A DNA stretch of 64,000 nt from Acidobacteriales bacterium 59-55 (GCA_001897435.1 MKSV01000002.1:1-64000); one strand, 5' to 3'; counted from the first letter of the stretch, positions 17,585 through 26,755 are shown. The notes: generated by a model not told the origin, from the letters alone. Made by a program: numbers and translations.

Positions 17585-18826
17585 ATGGGCAACGAGATGA
17601 GCAACAACGGAATGGTGATTTCAGAGTCCTCGACTCCGCTGCCGGCGGGCGTGCATCTGCCGATCTACATGGACAATCATGCAACGACGCCGCTCGATCC
17701 GCGGGTGCTGGAGGCGATGCTGCCTTACTTTGGCGCGAAGTTCGGCAACGCGGCGAGCCGCAACCACTCCTTCGGATGGGAGGCCGAGCAGGCCGTTGAC
17801 AAGGCGCGCGAGCAGATCGCGAAGCTGATCGGCGCAACCGCGAAGGAGATCATCTTCACCAGCGGCGCGACCGAGTCGGACAATCTCGCGCTGAAGGGCA
17901 TCGCGGAGATGTACCGCGAGCGCGGCAACCACATCATCACCCAGGTAACCGAGCACAAGGCGATTCTCGACACCTGCAAGCGGCTGGCGAAGCAGGGCTT
18001 CCGCGTGACTTATCTCCCCGTCAAGGCTGATGGCCTGATCGACATCGAAGACCTGAAGCAGGCGATGGACGACAAAACAATTCTGGTCTCGATCATGTTC
18101 GCGAATAACGAGATTGGCGTCGTTCAGCCCATCGCCGAGATCGGCAGGCTGTGCCACGAGAAGGGCGTTATCTTCCACACGGACGCGGTGCAGGCCGTGG
18201 GCAAGGTTCCCGTTGACGTGGAGGCGATGAACATTGATGTGCTGTCGCTTTCCGGCCACAAGATCTACGGACCGAAGGGCGTGGGCGCGCTGTATGTGCG
18301 GAGACGCAATCCTCGCGTCCAGATTTCGGCACAGATCGACGGCGGCGGGCACGAGCGCGGGATGCGGTCGGGCACGCTGAACGTTCCCGGCATCGTCGGC
18401 CTGGGCAAGGCCTGCAAACTCTGCGGCGAAGAGATGGAGGCCGAGGGCAAGCGCGAGGCCGAGCTTCGCGATTATCTGAAGGCGAAGTTTGAGGGCGCGC
18501 TCGACTACATTCACGTTAACGGAAGCATGGAGCACCATCTGCCCGGCAATCTCAACATGAGCTTTGTGCACGTCGAGGGCGAGAGCCTGCTGATGGGCAT
18601 CAACGATATTGCCGTCTCCTCCGGTTCGGCCTGCACCTCGGCGACACTGGAGCCGAGCTATGTGCTCAAGGCGCTGGGACTAGGCGACGACGTGGCGCAC
18701 AGCTCGATCCGCTTCGGGCTGGGCCGCTTCAATACCAAGGCCGAGGTAGATTACGTTTCGGATAAGGTGATCGACGTGGTTTCGAAGCTGCGCGAACTGT
18801 CTCCGCTGTACGAGATGGCCAAGTAA
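17585..18826 (+). CDS. iscS: Cysteine desulfurase, IscS type
   Basis: The 413-residue PLP enzyme removes sulfur from cysteine for Fe-S cluster and thio-cofactor synthesis. It shows [11 protein letters not shown] at the N-terminus, the PLP lysine K226 in [10 protein letters not shown], and the catalytic cysteine C350 in [10 protein letters not shown] on a long loop, as in group I (IscS/NifS) desulfurases. A GGGAGAGG site precedes the ATG. It has an N-terminal extension of about 25 residues relative to E. coli IscS. It follows the IscR-like regulator; no iscU scaffold gene follows it, which is unusual. Confidence 0.95.
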   Translation: MGNEMSNNGMVISESSTPLPAGVHLPIYMDNHATTPLDPRVLEAMLPYFGAKFGNAASRNHSFGWEAEQAVDKAREQIAKLIGATAKEIIFTSGATESDNLALKGIAEMYRERGNHIITQVTEHKAILDTCKRLAKQGFRVTYLPVKADGLIDIEDLKQAMDDKTILVSIMFANNEIGVVQPIAEIGRLCHEKGVIFHTDAVQAVGKVPVDVEAMNIDVLSLSGHKIYGPKGVGALYVRRRNPRVQISAQIDGGGHERGMRSGTLNVPGIVGLGKACKLCGEEMEAEGKREAELRDYLKAKFEGALDYIHVNGSMEHHLPGNLNMSFVHVEGESLLMGINDIAVSSGSACTSATLEPSYVLKALGLGDDVAHSSIRFGLGRFNTKAEVDYVSDKVIDVVSKLRELSPLYEMAK

Positions 18827-19017
18827 AGTAGCGATCTGACCAGTATTGAGTGAGCGGCGACGAAAGCCTGGAATCAGGAACAGAGGAAAAGCGCGGTGTG
18901 TGTACTTGTTCGGGGCTAAAGCAAAGTAGCAGTTGGTATAGAGTCTGCCGAGCCCTTGTTTGTCATTCCCGAAGGGAATCTGCGTTTGCCTTCCTCCACA
19001 CCAACAGCAAAAATGCT

Positions 19018-19764
19018 CTAATTTTGCGGCTGCGGGGTCGCGCTGACTATAGCCTTGCTCGCGGGCAGATGGTAGATCTGCGAGAGTTGCTCTTTGTAAA
19101 CATCGATGGGCGGCAGCAGGGCGCGGGCTCGTTTGCGGTCAAGGCCACCGGGATCTTCGACGCCGTACATGGCCATGGCTCCATTGATGTACTTGAACTG
19201 CGAGCCGTAGCGTTGCAGCTTCCCTGCCGATACCAGCGACTTGTCGACGACCAGCGCCAGGCTGGAGGGGTCGATCTTGTCGGCGTCGGCAAGCTGGGTC
19301 AGTTGAGGCAGCATCTGTTGTTGCCAGGCGTGGTCCGGCGTATGAGTCAGGATCAGCATGGCCGCGTTCGAGGCATCGATGCCGACCATGGCGATGGTGG
19401 GCCAGCCCTTTTCGCTTACGATCTGCTTCAGTTCGGCGGTAAGTTGCGCGTCGGTGACGGGCAGATTCTGCACCATCTCCTTTTTTGAGGCCGACGCTGC
19501 GGCGAAGCCGCGGGCGGCCTGATCAGTCGCGCGCATCTTCATAAGCTGGTCGCGAAGCGGCGAGTCGGTTCCATAGCCGTTGCTGCTGATGAGTTGCTTG
19601 CGGCGAGCTTCAATGGCAGCCTTCCAGGCAGGCTGTGCTGCCGGCTCGGAGTTTGAAGCGTTCGTGGCGGCAGACAGTGCGTGTGCGCCGCTTTGCGCAA
19701 AGGAGGAAGGAGCGAACGAGGCGGAGGCAGCGAGTAGAAGCAGGGCAGTCAGGCGCATGGGCAT
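19018..19764 (-). CDS. Secreted DUF6624-like protein
   Basis: The 248-residue product starts M-P-M-R-L-T-A-L-L-L-L with a signal peptide ending S-S-F-A-Q. The central part has features recalling DUF6624 proteins: D-A-Q-L-T-A-E-L-K-Q-I-V, then G-W-P-T-I-A-M-V-G, A-A-M-L-I-L-T-H-T-P-D-H and Q-Q-Q-M-L-P-Q-L. Biochemical function is unknown. A longer frame from 19833 would precede the signal peptide with arginine-rich sequence and is unlikely. It is convergent with iscS and divergent from hscB, so it interrupts the iron-sulfur gene set on the opposite strand. Confidence 0.7.
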   Translation of the reverse strand: MPMRLTALLLLAASASFAPSSFAQSGAHALSAATNASNSEPAAQPAWKAAIEARRKQLISSNGYGTDSPLRDQLMKMRATDQAARGFAAASASKKEMVQNLPVTDAQLTAELKQIVSEKGWPTIAMVGIDASNAAMLILTHTPDHAWQQQMLPQLTQLADADKIDPSSLALVVDKSLVSAGKLQRYGSQFKYINGAMAMYGVEDPGGLDRKRARALLPPIDVYKEQLSQIYHLPASKAIVSATPQPQN

Positions 19765-19869
19765 TATGCCGTATTCTAACGGTGCCGGCCGCTGCGCACG
19801 CGGCGCTCCCCTGCGGAGGTGCCGAATATCCAACTAGCCGGATGCCTAACGACCTGCTGAGAGGTTCTT

Positions 19870-20472
19870 TTGCCTGATCAGAATTACTTTGCTTTCTTCG
19901 ATCTTCCGTTGAAGCTCGATGTCGATGTGGCGTCGCTGGAGAAGCAGTTCTACATACTCTCGCGCAGGCTGCATCCCGACCGGTTTGCCTCCAGGCCGGT
20001 GGCGGAGCAGGAGGCAGCGCTGGCGCAGTCGTCTCTGCTGAACGACGCCTATCGGACGCTGAAAGATCCGATCCTGCGGACGCAGTACCTGCTGAAGCTG
20101 GAGGAGCAGTCGAAGGCGGCGACCGATGCGGCGCGGGCGACCGGGGAGCAGAAGAGGCAGACCGTTCCGGCGGAGCTGCTGGAAGAGGTCTTCGAGCTGA
20201 ACATGCAGCTCGCCGAGATGCGCGCCGCCCGGAAGATGGGTGAGGACGAGCCGGAGCTGCGGCGCGATCTGATGACGGCCAAGGATTCCTTCGACGGAAA
20301 GATGGTGGAGACGCAGGCAGAGCTGGAAAGACTTTGGTCGCGGTGGGACAACGCGGCGGATTCAGGAGATACGGCAGAAAAGGCCGTCGCAAAAGGTGGG
20401 ATGGTGGCGCTCTTGAACAAGAGGAGTTATCTGCGGAATCTTGTTCGGGATGTGAACGAGGCTCTGGAGTAG
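19870..20472 (+). CDS. hscB: Fe-S cluster co-chaperone HscB (J-domain protein)
   Basis: The 200-residue protein has an N-terminal J-domain with the invariant H35-P36-D37 triad (R-R-L-H-P-D-R-F), N-Y-F-A-F-F-D-L-P at the start and a C-terminal helical HscB domain that binds the IscU scaffold (N-M-Q-L-A-E-M-R). It stimulates the HscA ATPase during cluster transfer. The start is TTG, supported by a GAGAGG site 8 nt upstream and by alignment of the family N-terminus. The hscA partner gene in this window is broken, so its chaperone may be elsewhere. Confidence 0.9.
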   Translation: MPDQNYFAFFDLPLKLDVDVASLEKQFYILSRRLHPDRFASRPVAEQEAALAQSSLLNDAYRTLKDPILRTQYLLKLEEQSKAATDAARATGEQKRQTVPAELLEEVFELNMQLAEMRAARKMGEDEPELRRDLMTAKDSFDGKMVETQAELERLWSRWDNAADSGDTAEKAVAKGGMVALLNKRSYLRNLVRDVNEALE

Positions 20473-20477
20473 CCGCG

Positions 20478-20960
20478 CTAGAACTGCGCGATGCGACGTT
20501 CGATCTGCTGCAAACGGAAGAGGTCGTGACCGGCCATAATCTCGATCAGGGTCCAGAAGATGACTGTGCCGCGTTCGGGGTCGGTGGTGGGACGGTGGCG
20601 GTCTTCTTCGGAGATGGTGGTAAGCAGCCTTGTATTCCAGTTGCGGACGGCTTTGAAACAACTGAGCGCGGAGTCGAGGTCGTAGGCAGCGTAGCGTTCG
20701 GCCCAGGCCTGCTGGTCGAAGGGCTGAATCAAGGCGTGGCCGGAGCTGAGGGTCTGACGGAGGCGGAAGCTGAAGACGATCTCGGCGTCGGCGAGGTGGG
20801 CGGCAATCTCGCGGACGCTCCATTTGCCCGGAGCGGGGATGCGGTCGATCTGCGCGCCTGAGAGCGTTGCCGTAAGCGTGTAGAGCCGGTCGGCGGTGGT
20901 GGTAAGGACGGGAATAGGTTCCTGACCGGCCAGGAATTTCTCGTAGGGGTTGAGTTCCAT
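20478..20960 (-). CDS. DinB-family (DinB_2) protein
   Basis: The 160-residue helical protein starts M-E-L-N-P-Y-E-K-F and contains P-A-P-G-K-W-S-V-R-E-I-A-A-H-L-A-D-A-E, the DinB-superfamily motif with a metal-binding histidine, and a second histidine in I-M-A-G-H-D-L-F-R. The superfamily includes thiol-dependent transferases and many uncharacterised metal-binding four-helix bundles. The longer frame from 20999 adds residues outside the family. It converges with hscB with only 5 bp between stops. Confidence 0.8.
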   Translation of the reverse strand: MELNPYEKFLAGQEPIPVLTTTADRLYTLTATLSGAQIDRIPAPGKWSVREIAAHLADAEIVFSFRLRQTLSSGHALIQPFDQQAWAERYAAYDLDSALSCFKAVRNWNTRLLTTISEEDRHRPTTDPERGTVIFWTLIEIMAGHDLFRLQQIERRIAQF

Positions 20961-21038
20961 GAAAAGAACGGTATCACGGCACGAAGACGGATTGAACAAA
21001 GTTTTAAGCGCGGATTTTGGGACCGATGCAACAACGTT

Positions 21039-21473
21039 TTAGTTCTGCAATTCCGGCTTCCAGGGGTCGTAGGTGCCGATGTTCCAGAGGTGGCCTTCGA
21101 GGTCACGGCAGGCGAACGCACGGCCGCCATAGTCCATGTCCGCGATGTCGGTGACGATGGTCGCGCCCGAAGCCCTGGCCGTGGCATAGATGGCATCCGC
21201 ATCAGCCACAACAAGATATGGGCTCTGGGTCTCGCGGAGGTCAATCTCATCGGGTTGGACAATCTTCCGTCCATATTCGCTTCCATTGTCGACGGAGCCG
21301 AGCATAATCATGCCACCGCCGAGAGTGAGCTGAGCGTGCGCAACCGTGTCTCCGGGTCCCATATAGACGGCATTCTTCTCGAAGCCGAAGGCGCGGCCAA
21401 GCCAGTCGATGGCGGCGAGGGCGTCGCGGTAGCGGAGGCAGGGGATGAGGGTAGATCTGGTCTGATGGGCCAT
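21039..21473 (-). CDS. VOC-superfamily (glyoxalase/bleomycin-resistance-like) protein
   Basis: The 144-residue product shows the paired beta-alpha-beta-beta-beta layout of VOC proteins: C-L-R-Y-R-D-A-L-A-A-I-D-W-L-G-R-A-F-G-F at the N-terminus, A-H-A-Q-L-T-L-G-G-G-M-I-M-L-G in the first module, and a second module ending A-C-R-D-L-E-G-H-L-W-N-I-G-T-Y-D-P-W. It resembles the PhnB-like subgroup. Metal and substrate are unknown. It is 79 bp upstream of the DinB-like gene on the same strand, and the two may be co-transcribed. Confidence 0.85.
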   Translation of the reverse strand: MAHQTRSTLIPCLRYRDALAAIDWLGRAFGFEKNAVYMGPGDTVAHAQLTLGGGMIMLGSVDNGSEYGRKIVQPDEIDLRETQSPYLVVADADAIYATARASGATIVTDIADMDYGGRAFACRDLEGHLWNIGTYDPWKPELQN

Positions 21474-21628
21474 GCTGAAAAGATGCCGCCGTGTGTAGCG
21501 GGGTTGTTATACGAAGTACCGAAATATCCCGTGAAATCGGGCCGCATCTCATCCTGCGGAGATTTAGAGAGCGGCCGTTTATAGGACAATAAAGATAAGA
21601 GATTGCAACGGCAGAGGGTTGGGTGGTT

Positions 21629-21820
21629 ATGGCGGATGAGCGCGTTGCGGGAATCGGGCGGGTCGTAGGAATCGACCTGGGGACGACGAACTCGCTGGTG
21701 GCCTTCATGGATGGCGAGACTCCGGTCGTGATTCCGGGCGAAGACGGCGAGCGGCTGGTGCCGTCCGTGGTGGCCTGGACCGACGATGGCATCGTCGTAG
21801 GGAATGCGGCGAGGGGATGA
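21629..21820 (+). pseudogene. hscA: N-terminal remnant of Hsp70-type chaperone HscA
   Basis: The 63-residue frame holds the start of an Hsp70 nucleotide-binding domain: [12 protein letters not shown] (phosphate-1 loop) and V-P-S-V-V-A-W. It stops after G-N-A-A-R-G. A complete HscA has about 610 residues. The gene is placed between hscB and ferredoxin, where hscA belongs in isc clusters, so this is very probably the true locus reduced by an internal deletion of roughly 500 codons. The ATG at 21629 follows a GAGGGTTGGGTGG stretch; a GTG at 21623 is in frame. The matching C-terminal tail follows at once in another frame. Confidence 0.75.
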
Positions 21821-21981
21821 AGGGCAGGACCATGGACGCTGCCGGAGACAGCATAGGCAAAGGGCCTACGGCACCGCATCCGTTTGCCCGGGCCGAGGTG
21901 CTGGACGCAGCAGTCGAGACAGAAAAGATTAAAAACTCTATCAACGATGAGGCCACGGCCGGAGAGTCGACGGAAGATTGA
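21817..21981 (+). pseudogene. Probable C-terminal tail of the deleted hscA
   Basis: A 54-residue frame overlaps the stop of the N-terminal remnant (ATGA) and reads [18 protein letters not shown]. HscA of E. coli ends A-L-K-G-H-S-V-D-E-V, and K-G-R-T-M-D here fits that position with an extra tail. It ends in the overlap with the ferredoxin start. Together with the upstream remnant this defines a deletion junction near 21815. Alternatively it could be a small unrelated gene; the K-G-x-x-x-D match is short. Confidence 0.45.
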
Positions 21982-22415
21982 TGATGTCTGAGAGCAGTAG
22001 TGAAGTTGTGGATCTGTCGAAGCCGACGGCCGAGGGAATGGTTCGCGTAACGTTTCAGCCCGAGGGACGGACGGTCGAGTTCCCGTTCGACTCACTGCCC
22101 TATGAGGGGCATGGAATGCCGATGTCGTTTCTCGACGTCGCGGAGAACTACGACATCTTTCTGGACCACGCCTGCGGCGGTGTCTGCGCCTGCACCACCT
22201 GTCACATCTGGGTGAAGGAGGGCGCGCAGGGAGTGAGCGAGCCCGAGGATCTGGAACTGGACAGGATGGAGACGGCGGCGGATATCCAACTGAACTCGCG
22301 GCTGGGGTGCCAGGCGGTGATTGAAAAGCCGGGGACTTACGTGGTCGAGATTCCGGCATGGAACCGGAATTACGTGCAGGAAGGCAAGCCCCGGCATGGA
22401 CCGAGCAGCGAGTAA
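21981..22415 (+). CDS. fdx: [2Fe-2S] ferredoxin, Isc (adrenodoxin) type
   Basis: The 144-residue electron carrier has the Isc-ferredoxin cluster motif with C65, C71 and C74 (H-A-C-G-G-V-C-A-C-T-T-C-H) and the fourth ligand in L-N-S-R-L-G-C-Q-A-V. An extra cysteine, C69, lies inside the loop. Adrenodoxin-type ferredoxins in isc operons supply electrons for cluster assembly on IscU. It is longer than E. coli Fdx (111 residues), with an N-terminal extension of about 20 residues and a C-terminal tail. ATG codons at 21981 and 21984 follow a GGAAG site, and the gene overlaps the hscA tail. Confidence 0.9.
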   Translation: MMSESSSEVVDLSKPTAEGMVRVTFQPEGRTVEFPFDSLPYEGHGMPMSFLDVAENYDIFLDHACGGVCACTTCHIWVKEGAQGVSEPEDLELDRMETAADIQLNSRLGCQAVIEKPGTYVVEIPAWNRNYVQEGKPRHGPSSE

Positions 22416-22457
22416 GGCAGTGTTTCTCCGACAACAGCTCCCCTGACAACAAAGAGT

Positions 22458-22504
22458 AGTCATCTCGACCAAAGCGAAGCGCAGTGGAGAGATCCCTGTA
22501 TTTC
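22458..22504. repeat. Repeat family A, copy 1
   Basis: A 47-bp copy of a dispersed unit built around TCATCTCGACC, AGCGAAGCGCAGTGGAGAGA and CCCTGTATTT, lying in the short gap downstream of ferredoxin. Five further copies occur at 28894, 61194, 61318, 63466 and 63580. This copy diverges by three bases from the others. Confidence 0.75.
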
Positions 22505-22544
22505 GCCCTGCGTTGGACCCGGCAAAGATCTATCTGAAACGGCT

Positions 22545-23945
22545 CTAATAGCTGCGCTGATACATGCGGGAGATGCGATCGTGCCAGCCGAGGTGGTCGT
22601 CGTCGAGCCATGCCCAGAGGAAGCCGATGCCGAGAGGGCAGGCCGAGAGGACAGCAGCCACGATGCGCAGGCGCATGGCCCGCCGGGTGGGATTTTCGTC
22701 GTTGAAGGTGCAGAGGCCGATGCGGGCGTAGCGCATTCCGGGCGTGGCTTCGGAGAAGGTAAAGAAGAGCGCCTGGTAGCAGAGGCCGAGGATGACGAGG
22801 ACTCCGCCCGCAGCGATAGCGGCGGTCTGGAGGGTGAATGTGCCGACGGCGGATGCGCCTGGAAGATTGTTCACGGTGACGGCGAAGACAGCGGTAAAAA
22901 CCAGCGCAGCGGCGAGCACGATGCAGCCGTCGACCATGCCGGCCATCAGGCGACGGCCCAGATCGGCGGTCTGAAGCGGCAGGACCGGATTGAAAGGAAG
23001 GGTGGAGGCCACGCCGGAGGCGGCTTCAACCGCAGGCTCGGCATAGGCAGGCGTCGCGCCCAGCAGGATGGAGGACCATTCGGGCGCAACAGACTCGGCG
23101 ACCGGCTCGGCAGAGATCTGGGCAGTCTCGACCTCGAAGATGCGGAGTTGCGTGGGATCGTGGGCAAGCTCGGCCTCCTCGCGGAGAGGCCCTTCGGCGA
23201 TGCGCGGACGGGCGCGTCGGGAAGCGACAAGCTGGCGGGGGAACTCGATGAGATTGGCCGGAATCTCTACGGTCGGCTCAGTGGATGCGACGTCGAAGAT
23301 GGGCGACTGGCGGAAGGCAATCTCATCTTCGAGGGCCAGGCGTTCCTCCTCGTCGAGAAGATTCTGGTCGAACACCCCCTGCCGCGGCTGCGAATAGCTG
23401 GGATGAAAGGGCCCGTGAAAGGGCTGAGGAATGGTGTGGGCCGGGTCTTCGTAGAGGCGGACGGTGAGGCCTGCGCTGGAGACCTGGGTAGCGGAAGAAT
23501 CGACAGGAGCCTCGGCTTCAGGCAAAACAGCAGGCTCGGGAGGCGTAAGCGACCACTGGTCGAGCTCGGCCAGCAGCTCGTGCTGAGCATCAGCGATGGC
23601 CTGGGCGCTGCGGGCGGCGACCTCGGCGGCGGCCTCGGCCTGCTGGGCCTCTCGGATAGCGCGTTCGGCCTCGGCGGCCAGGAAGGCGCGGTAGCTCTGG
23701 GAGTGGGCGTAGCGCTCGGCAACGGCGGCGGCGATGCGGGCCGCGCGGGGCTTGGCGGCAGTGGCGCGGGCCACAGGAGTGGACGGCGCCGCGGGCTGGG
23801 GCTGGTTGTGGCGGGAGCGGTGGGCGGCGAGCCGCTCAGCCACCTGCTGCTTCAGAGCAAAGGCAGAGAGCGGCGCTTCCGGTTGAGCGGCGGATTCAGC
23901 AGCAGCTTCGTCGAATGGCTGTATCTCAAGTTGTGCAGAGCTCAT
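22545..23945 (-). CDS. RDD-family membrane protein with a long disordered N-terminal region
   Basis: The 466-residue product starts M-S-S-A-Q-L-E-I-Q-P-F at 23945; the open frame continues upstream to 24230 but that part overlaps the divergent lptD region and is unlike protein. The first 330 residues are Ala/Glu/Pro-rich with a coiled-coil-like E-A-E-R-A-I-R-E-A-Q-Q-A-E-A-A segment. The C-terminal 140 residues are an RDD domain: D-L-G-R-R-L-M-A-G-M-V-D-G-C-I-V, three hydrophobic helices and T-P-G-M-R-Y-A-R-I-G-L. RDD proteins are small inner-membrane proteins, some implicated in Na+/H+ exchange or transport, but their general function is unclear. Confidence 0.82.
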   Translation of the reverse strand: MSSAQLEIQPFDEAAAESAAQPEAPLSAFALKQQVAERLAAHRSRHNQPQPAAPSTPVARATAAKPRAARIAAAVAERYAHSQSYRAFLAAEAERAIREAQQAEAAAEVAARSAQAIADAQHELLAELDQWSLTPPEPAVLPEAEAPVDSSATQVSSAGLTVRLYEDPAHTIPQPFHGPFHPSYSQPRQGVFDQNLLDEEERLALEDEIAFRQSPIFDVASTEPTVEIPANLIEFPRQLVASRRARPRIAEGPLREEAELAHDPTQLRIFEVETAQISAEPVAESVAPEWSSILLGATPAYAEPAVEAASGVASTLPFNPVLPLQTADLGRRLMAGMVDGCIVLAAALVFTAVFAVTVNNLPGASAVGTFTLQTAAIAAGGVLVILGLCYQALFFTFSEATPGMRYARIGLCTFNDENPTRRAMRLRIVAAVLSACPLGIGFLWAWLDDDHLGWHDRISRMYQRSY

Positions 23946-24134
23946 TGTGCTCAAACCTAAACCCGCTTCCGTGAAATCGTTTAGCCTCAAAGGGTGGTGC
24001 GTGTGACGAGCCTCAAAAGACGCGAACGGGAGATGAGGGCCAATCGGCGAAGCCGGCTGCTCCCGCGTTCTCTGCCGTCCGGCAAAGACGGAACGCTGCA
24101 AACGGCGATTGGGGAGCCGGTGACGGCGACGCGG

Positions 24135-26696
24135 ATGAGGCGGTTGAGCAATCTCCTCGCCGGACGTGCCAGAGGCGCCCTGAGAACCGGTTACCTCTTG
24201 ATAACTATCACGATGATTGCGGCAAGTCATCCACAGCTTGCCGCGCAGGAGGTGACGAGTGAGGCAACCCCCGTTGCCTCAGCGGCAGTTGCAGACGCCG
24301 CAGCGCTTCCCGACAAGCCGTCCCCAGCGAAGTATCCCGAGGCCGTCGTTCTGCCGCCGACGGACAATGCAGAGACCGTCGTCATGGAGTCGGACACGCA
24401 GTCGAAGACGGGCAGCCGCTACGTTCTCGACGGCAACGTCGTCATCACCTACGGCGATCGCAAGCTCGAGGCAGACCACATTGAGTACGACAGCGCGACG
24501 GGCGAACTGGAGGCCACAGGTCATCTGAAAGCGACCGGCGGAGCGAACCACGAGTTCATCTCAGCCAGCCATGGCAAGATCGATCTGAACAAACAGACAG
24601 GACGTTTCTACGACGTGTCCGGCTCCGTGGGATTGAAGACCGCGGGACACCGCGTGGTCTATGCGAACGGGCGGCCCTTCCTGTTCACGGGCCGGGTCGT
24701 AGTGAAGCGCGGACCGGAGCAGTATGACGTCTACGACGGAACCGTGACGTCGTGCCAGTTGGAGCATCCCGACTGGCTGCTGTACGCCGGCCGGTTCACG
24801 GTGGACGGAGACAAGGCCAGCGCCCACAACAGTGTCTTCCGCCTGCTCAACATTCCGCTGCTCTACCTGCCCTATGTAACGCATCCGGTGAATACGGAGA
24901 GGCGGCAGAGCGGCTTCATGATCCCGGTCGTCGGCGCGTCGTCGACCAAGGGATTGATCCTCGGCGAGCAGTATTATTTCGCCATCAATCGCAGCACCGA
25001 CCTGACGGTCGGCGCGGAGTATTTCTCGCTGCGGGGATGGTCGCAGATGGCCACCTTCCACTTTCGCGGACGGGACAACGACTTTATCACCGCGCACTAC
25101 ACCGGCCTGCTCGACCGGGGATACGTCACCGGCGGCCGGTACGTGAACCAGGGCGGTCAGGACGTCGTCTTCTCCGGACGTCACGACTTTTCCCCACAGA
25201 CGCGGATCGTAGGCGATGTCGAATATCTCAGTTCGTACCCCTACCGCGAGGCGTTCACGGAGAACTTCAATCAGGCCGTCTCGACCGATATTCTTTCCAT
25301 TGCCTACGGCGTGCACGAAGCAAACGGATACGCCTGGGACGTTCGCGCGGACCGCTACCAGGGGCTGAAGCGGGTAGCGATCCCCCAGACATCGTTGACA
25401 GCTGCGGTCCCGGCACAGGAGGTTCGCCTGTTTCACGCGCCGACGATCGAGATGAACTCAACCGATCACGCCATCGGCGCAAGCGGCATCTTCTGGAACA
25501 TGGAGGCCTCGGCCGCGGGACTGAAGAGAGTGCAGCCGGACTTTGTGAGCGCCGGAGTCACCGAACGGGTCGACGTGCACCCTTCGATCTCGTATCCGCT
25601 GAAGTTCGGGGCATGGATGGCGTTGCCTTCGCTCGGGATGCGAGAGACGCTCTACAGTCGCAGCCTGGAAAAGCGCGATGATGCCGACGATCCAATGGCG
25701 GAGCGGCGGAAGGCCTTGAGCCGGAGCGACGTAGAGGCGCAGGTGGACCTGCGGTCCCCCGCGATCGAGCGGACGTTCCACTCCGGGTTTGTGGAGAGGG
25801 TCTTCGGCCATGACTTGCGCCATACGATTGAGCCGGAATTTAAGTACCGCTACGTCAAGGGCGTTAACAATTTTCTGAATGTGCTGCGCTTCGACGACAT
25901 CGACATCGCAAGTGATACGAACGAGATTCAGTACGGGGTAACGCAGAGGCTGTTCCTGCGCAAGGCGCAGCCGTGCAAAGCGAACGCTGCCGACGTGGAT
26001 CCGGACACAACCGATGCGGATGCGCCGGATCAGGCTTCGAGCGGATGCGCGGGCAGGGAGTGGATTAGCTGGCGGGTGACGCAGAAGTACTTCTTCGACA
26101 AACAGTTTGGCGGAGCAGTAGTGAAGGGGCGGCGCAACATCTTCGATACGACGCTGGACCTGTCTGGCATCGCCTTCCTGACCGAGCCGCGCGAGATCTC
26201 GCCGCTGGTCTCGCGGCTGCGGGTGCGCACGTCCGAGAAGCTGGACGTGGAGTGGGACTTCGATCTGGACACGGGCGCGAAGAAGTTCACCTCCAACAAT
26301 GTGCTGCTCGACGTCCACGAGGGGAACGTCTTTGGCGGGTTGAGCTATGCGCGGCTGAACGCTCCGGGGCGGTCGTACACGCAGGGAACGGCGTCGGCGG
26401 TCTCGAACTTCAGCCAGTTGCGCATGTTGCTGGGCTACGGCGGAGCATCCAAACCGGGGTTTGGGGTAGCGGCCAACGTTGGCCTGGACCTGCACCAGGG
26501 CACATCGCAGCAGGGTGGCCTGGTGCAGTACGGTGCGCTCCAGACCTCGTATAACTGGGATTGCTGCGGCTTGAGCGTGGAGTATCGCAAGTACGAGCTG
26601 GGCTCGGTGCGAAACGAGAACGTCTACCGGTTCAATTTCACGCTGGCGAACATCGGATCGGCGGGCAATCTGCGGCGTGCTCAGGCGCTATTCTAG
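24135..26696 (+). CDS. lptD: LPS-assembly outer-membrane protein LptD
   Basis: The 853-residue protein inserts lipopolysaccharide into the outer leaflet. It has a leader ending L-A-A-Q, an N-terminal OstA/LptA-like jelly-roll (Y-V-L-D-G-N-V-V-I-T-Y-G-D and A-T-G-E-L-E-A-T-G-H-L), then a large barrel beginning about L-P-Y-V-T-H-P-V-N. Adjacent cysteines W-D-C-C-G-L near the C-terminus match the conserved disulfide pair of LptD, with other cysteines earlier. In-frame starts at 24033 (ATG) and 23994 (GTG) are possible; 24135 best fits the signal peptide. It is followed by a thioredoxin-fold oxidoreductase and a PpiC foldase, all suited to outer-membrane protein maturation. Confidence 0.88.
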   Translation: MRRLSNLLAGRARGALRTGYLLITITMIAASHPQLAAQEVTSEATPVASAAVADAAALPDKPSPAKYPEAVVLPPTDNAETVVMESDTQSKTGSRYVLDGNVVITYGDRKLEADHIEYDSATGELEATGHLKATGGANHEFISASHGKIDLNKQTGRFYDVSGSVGLKTAGHRVVYANGRPFLFTGRVVVKRGPEQYDVYDGTVTSCQLEHPDWLLYAGRFTVDGDKASAHNSVFRLLNIPLLYLPYVTHPVNTERRQSGFMIPVVGASSTKGLILGEQYYFAINRSTDLTVGAEYFSLRGWSQMATFHFRGRDNDFITAHYTGLLDRGYVTGGRYVNQGGQDVVFSGRHDFSPQTRIVGDVEYLSSYPYREAFTENFNQAVSTDILSIAYGVHEANGYAWDVRADRYQGLKRVAIPQTSLTAAVPAQEVRLFHAPTIEMNSTDHAIGASGIFWNMEASAAGLKRVQPDFVSAGVTERVDVHPSISYPLKFGAWMALPSLGMRETLYSRSLEKRDDADDPMAERRKALSRSDVEAQVDLRSPAIERTFHSGFVERVFGHDLRHTIEPEFKYRYVKGVNNFLNVLRFDDIDIASDTNEIQYGVTQRLFLRKAQPCKANAADVDPDTTDADAPDQASSGCAGREWISWRVTQKYFFDKQFGGAVVKGRRNIFDTTLDLSGIAFLTEPREISPLVSRLRVRTSEKLDVEWDFDLDTGAKKFTSNNVLLDVHEGNVFGGLSYARLNAPGRSYTQGTASAVSNFSQLRMLLGYGGASKPGFGVAANVGLDLHQGTSQQGGLVQYGALQTSYNWDCCGLSVEYRKYELGSVRNENVYRFNFTLANIGSAGNLRRAQALF

Positions 26697-26755
26697 GTTG
26701 CGGTTAAAACCCCGCGCGGAGCAGGAAAAATGGCCCTGCGTGAGATAATCGAGGG

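Noticed and set aside
18850-19488. A 212-codon open frame antisense to the DUF6624-like gene
   Set aside because: No ribosome site or family match; the sense gene has a signal peptide and domain motifs.
22581-23960. A 459-codon open frame antisense to the RDD gene
   Set aside because: The sense protein has a recognisable domain; the shadow is Gly/Glu/Arg repeats.
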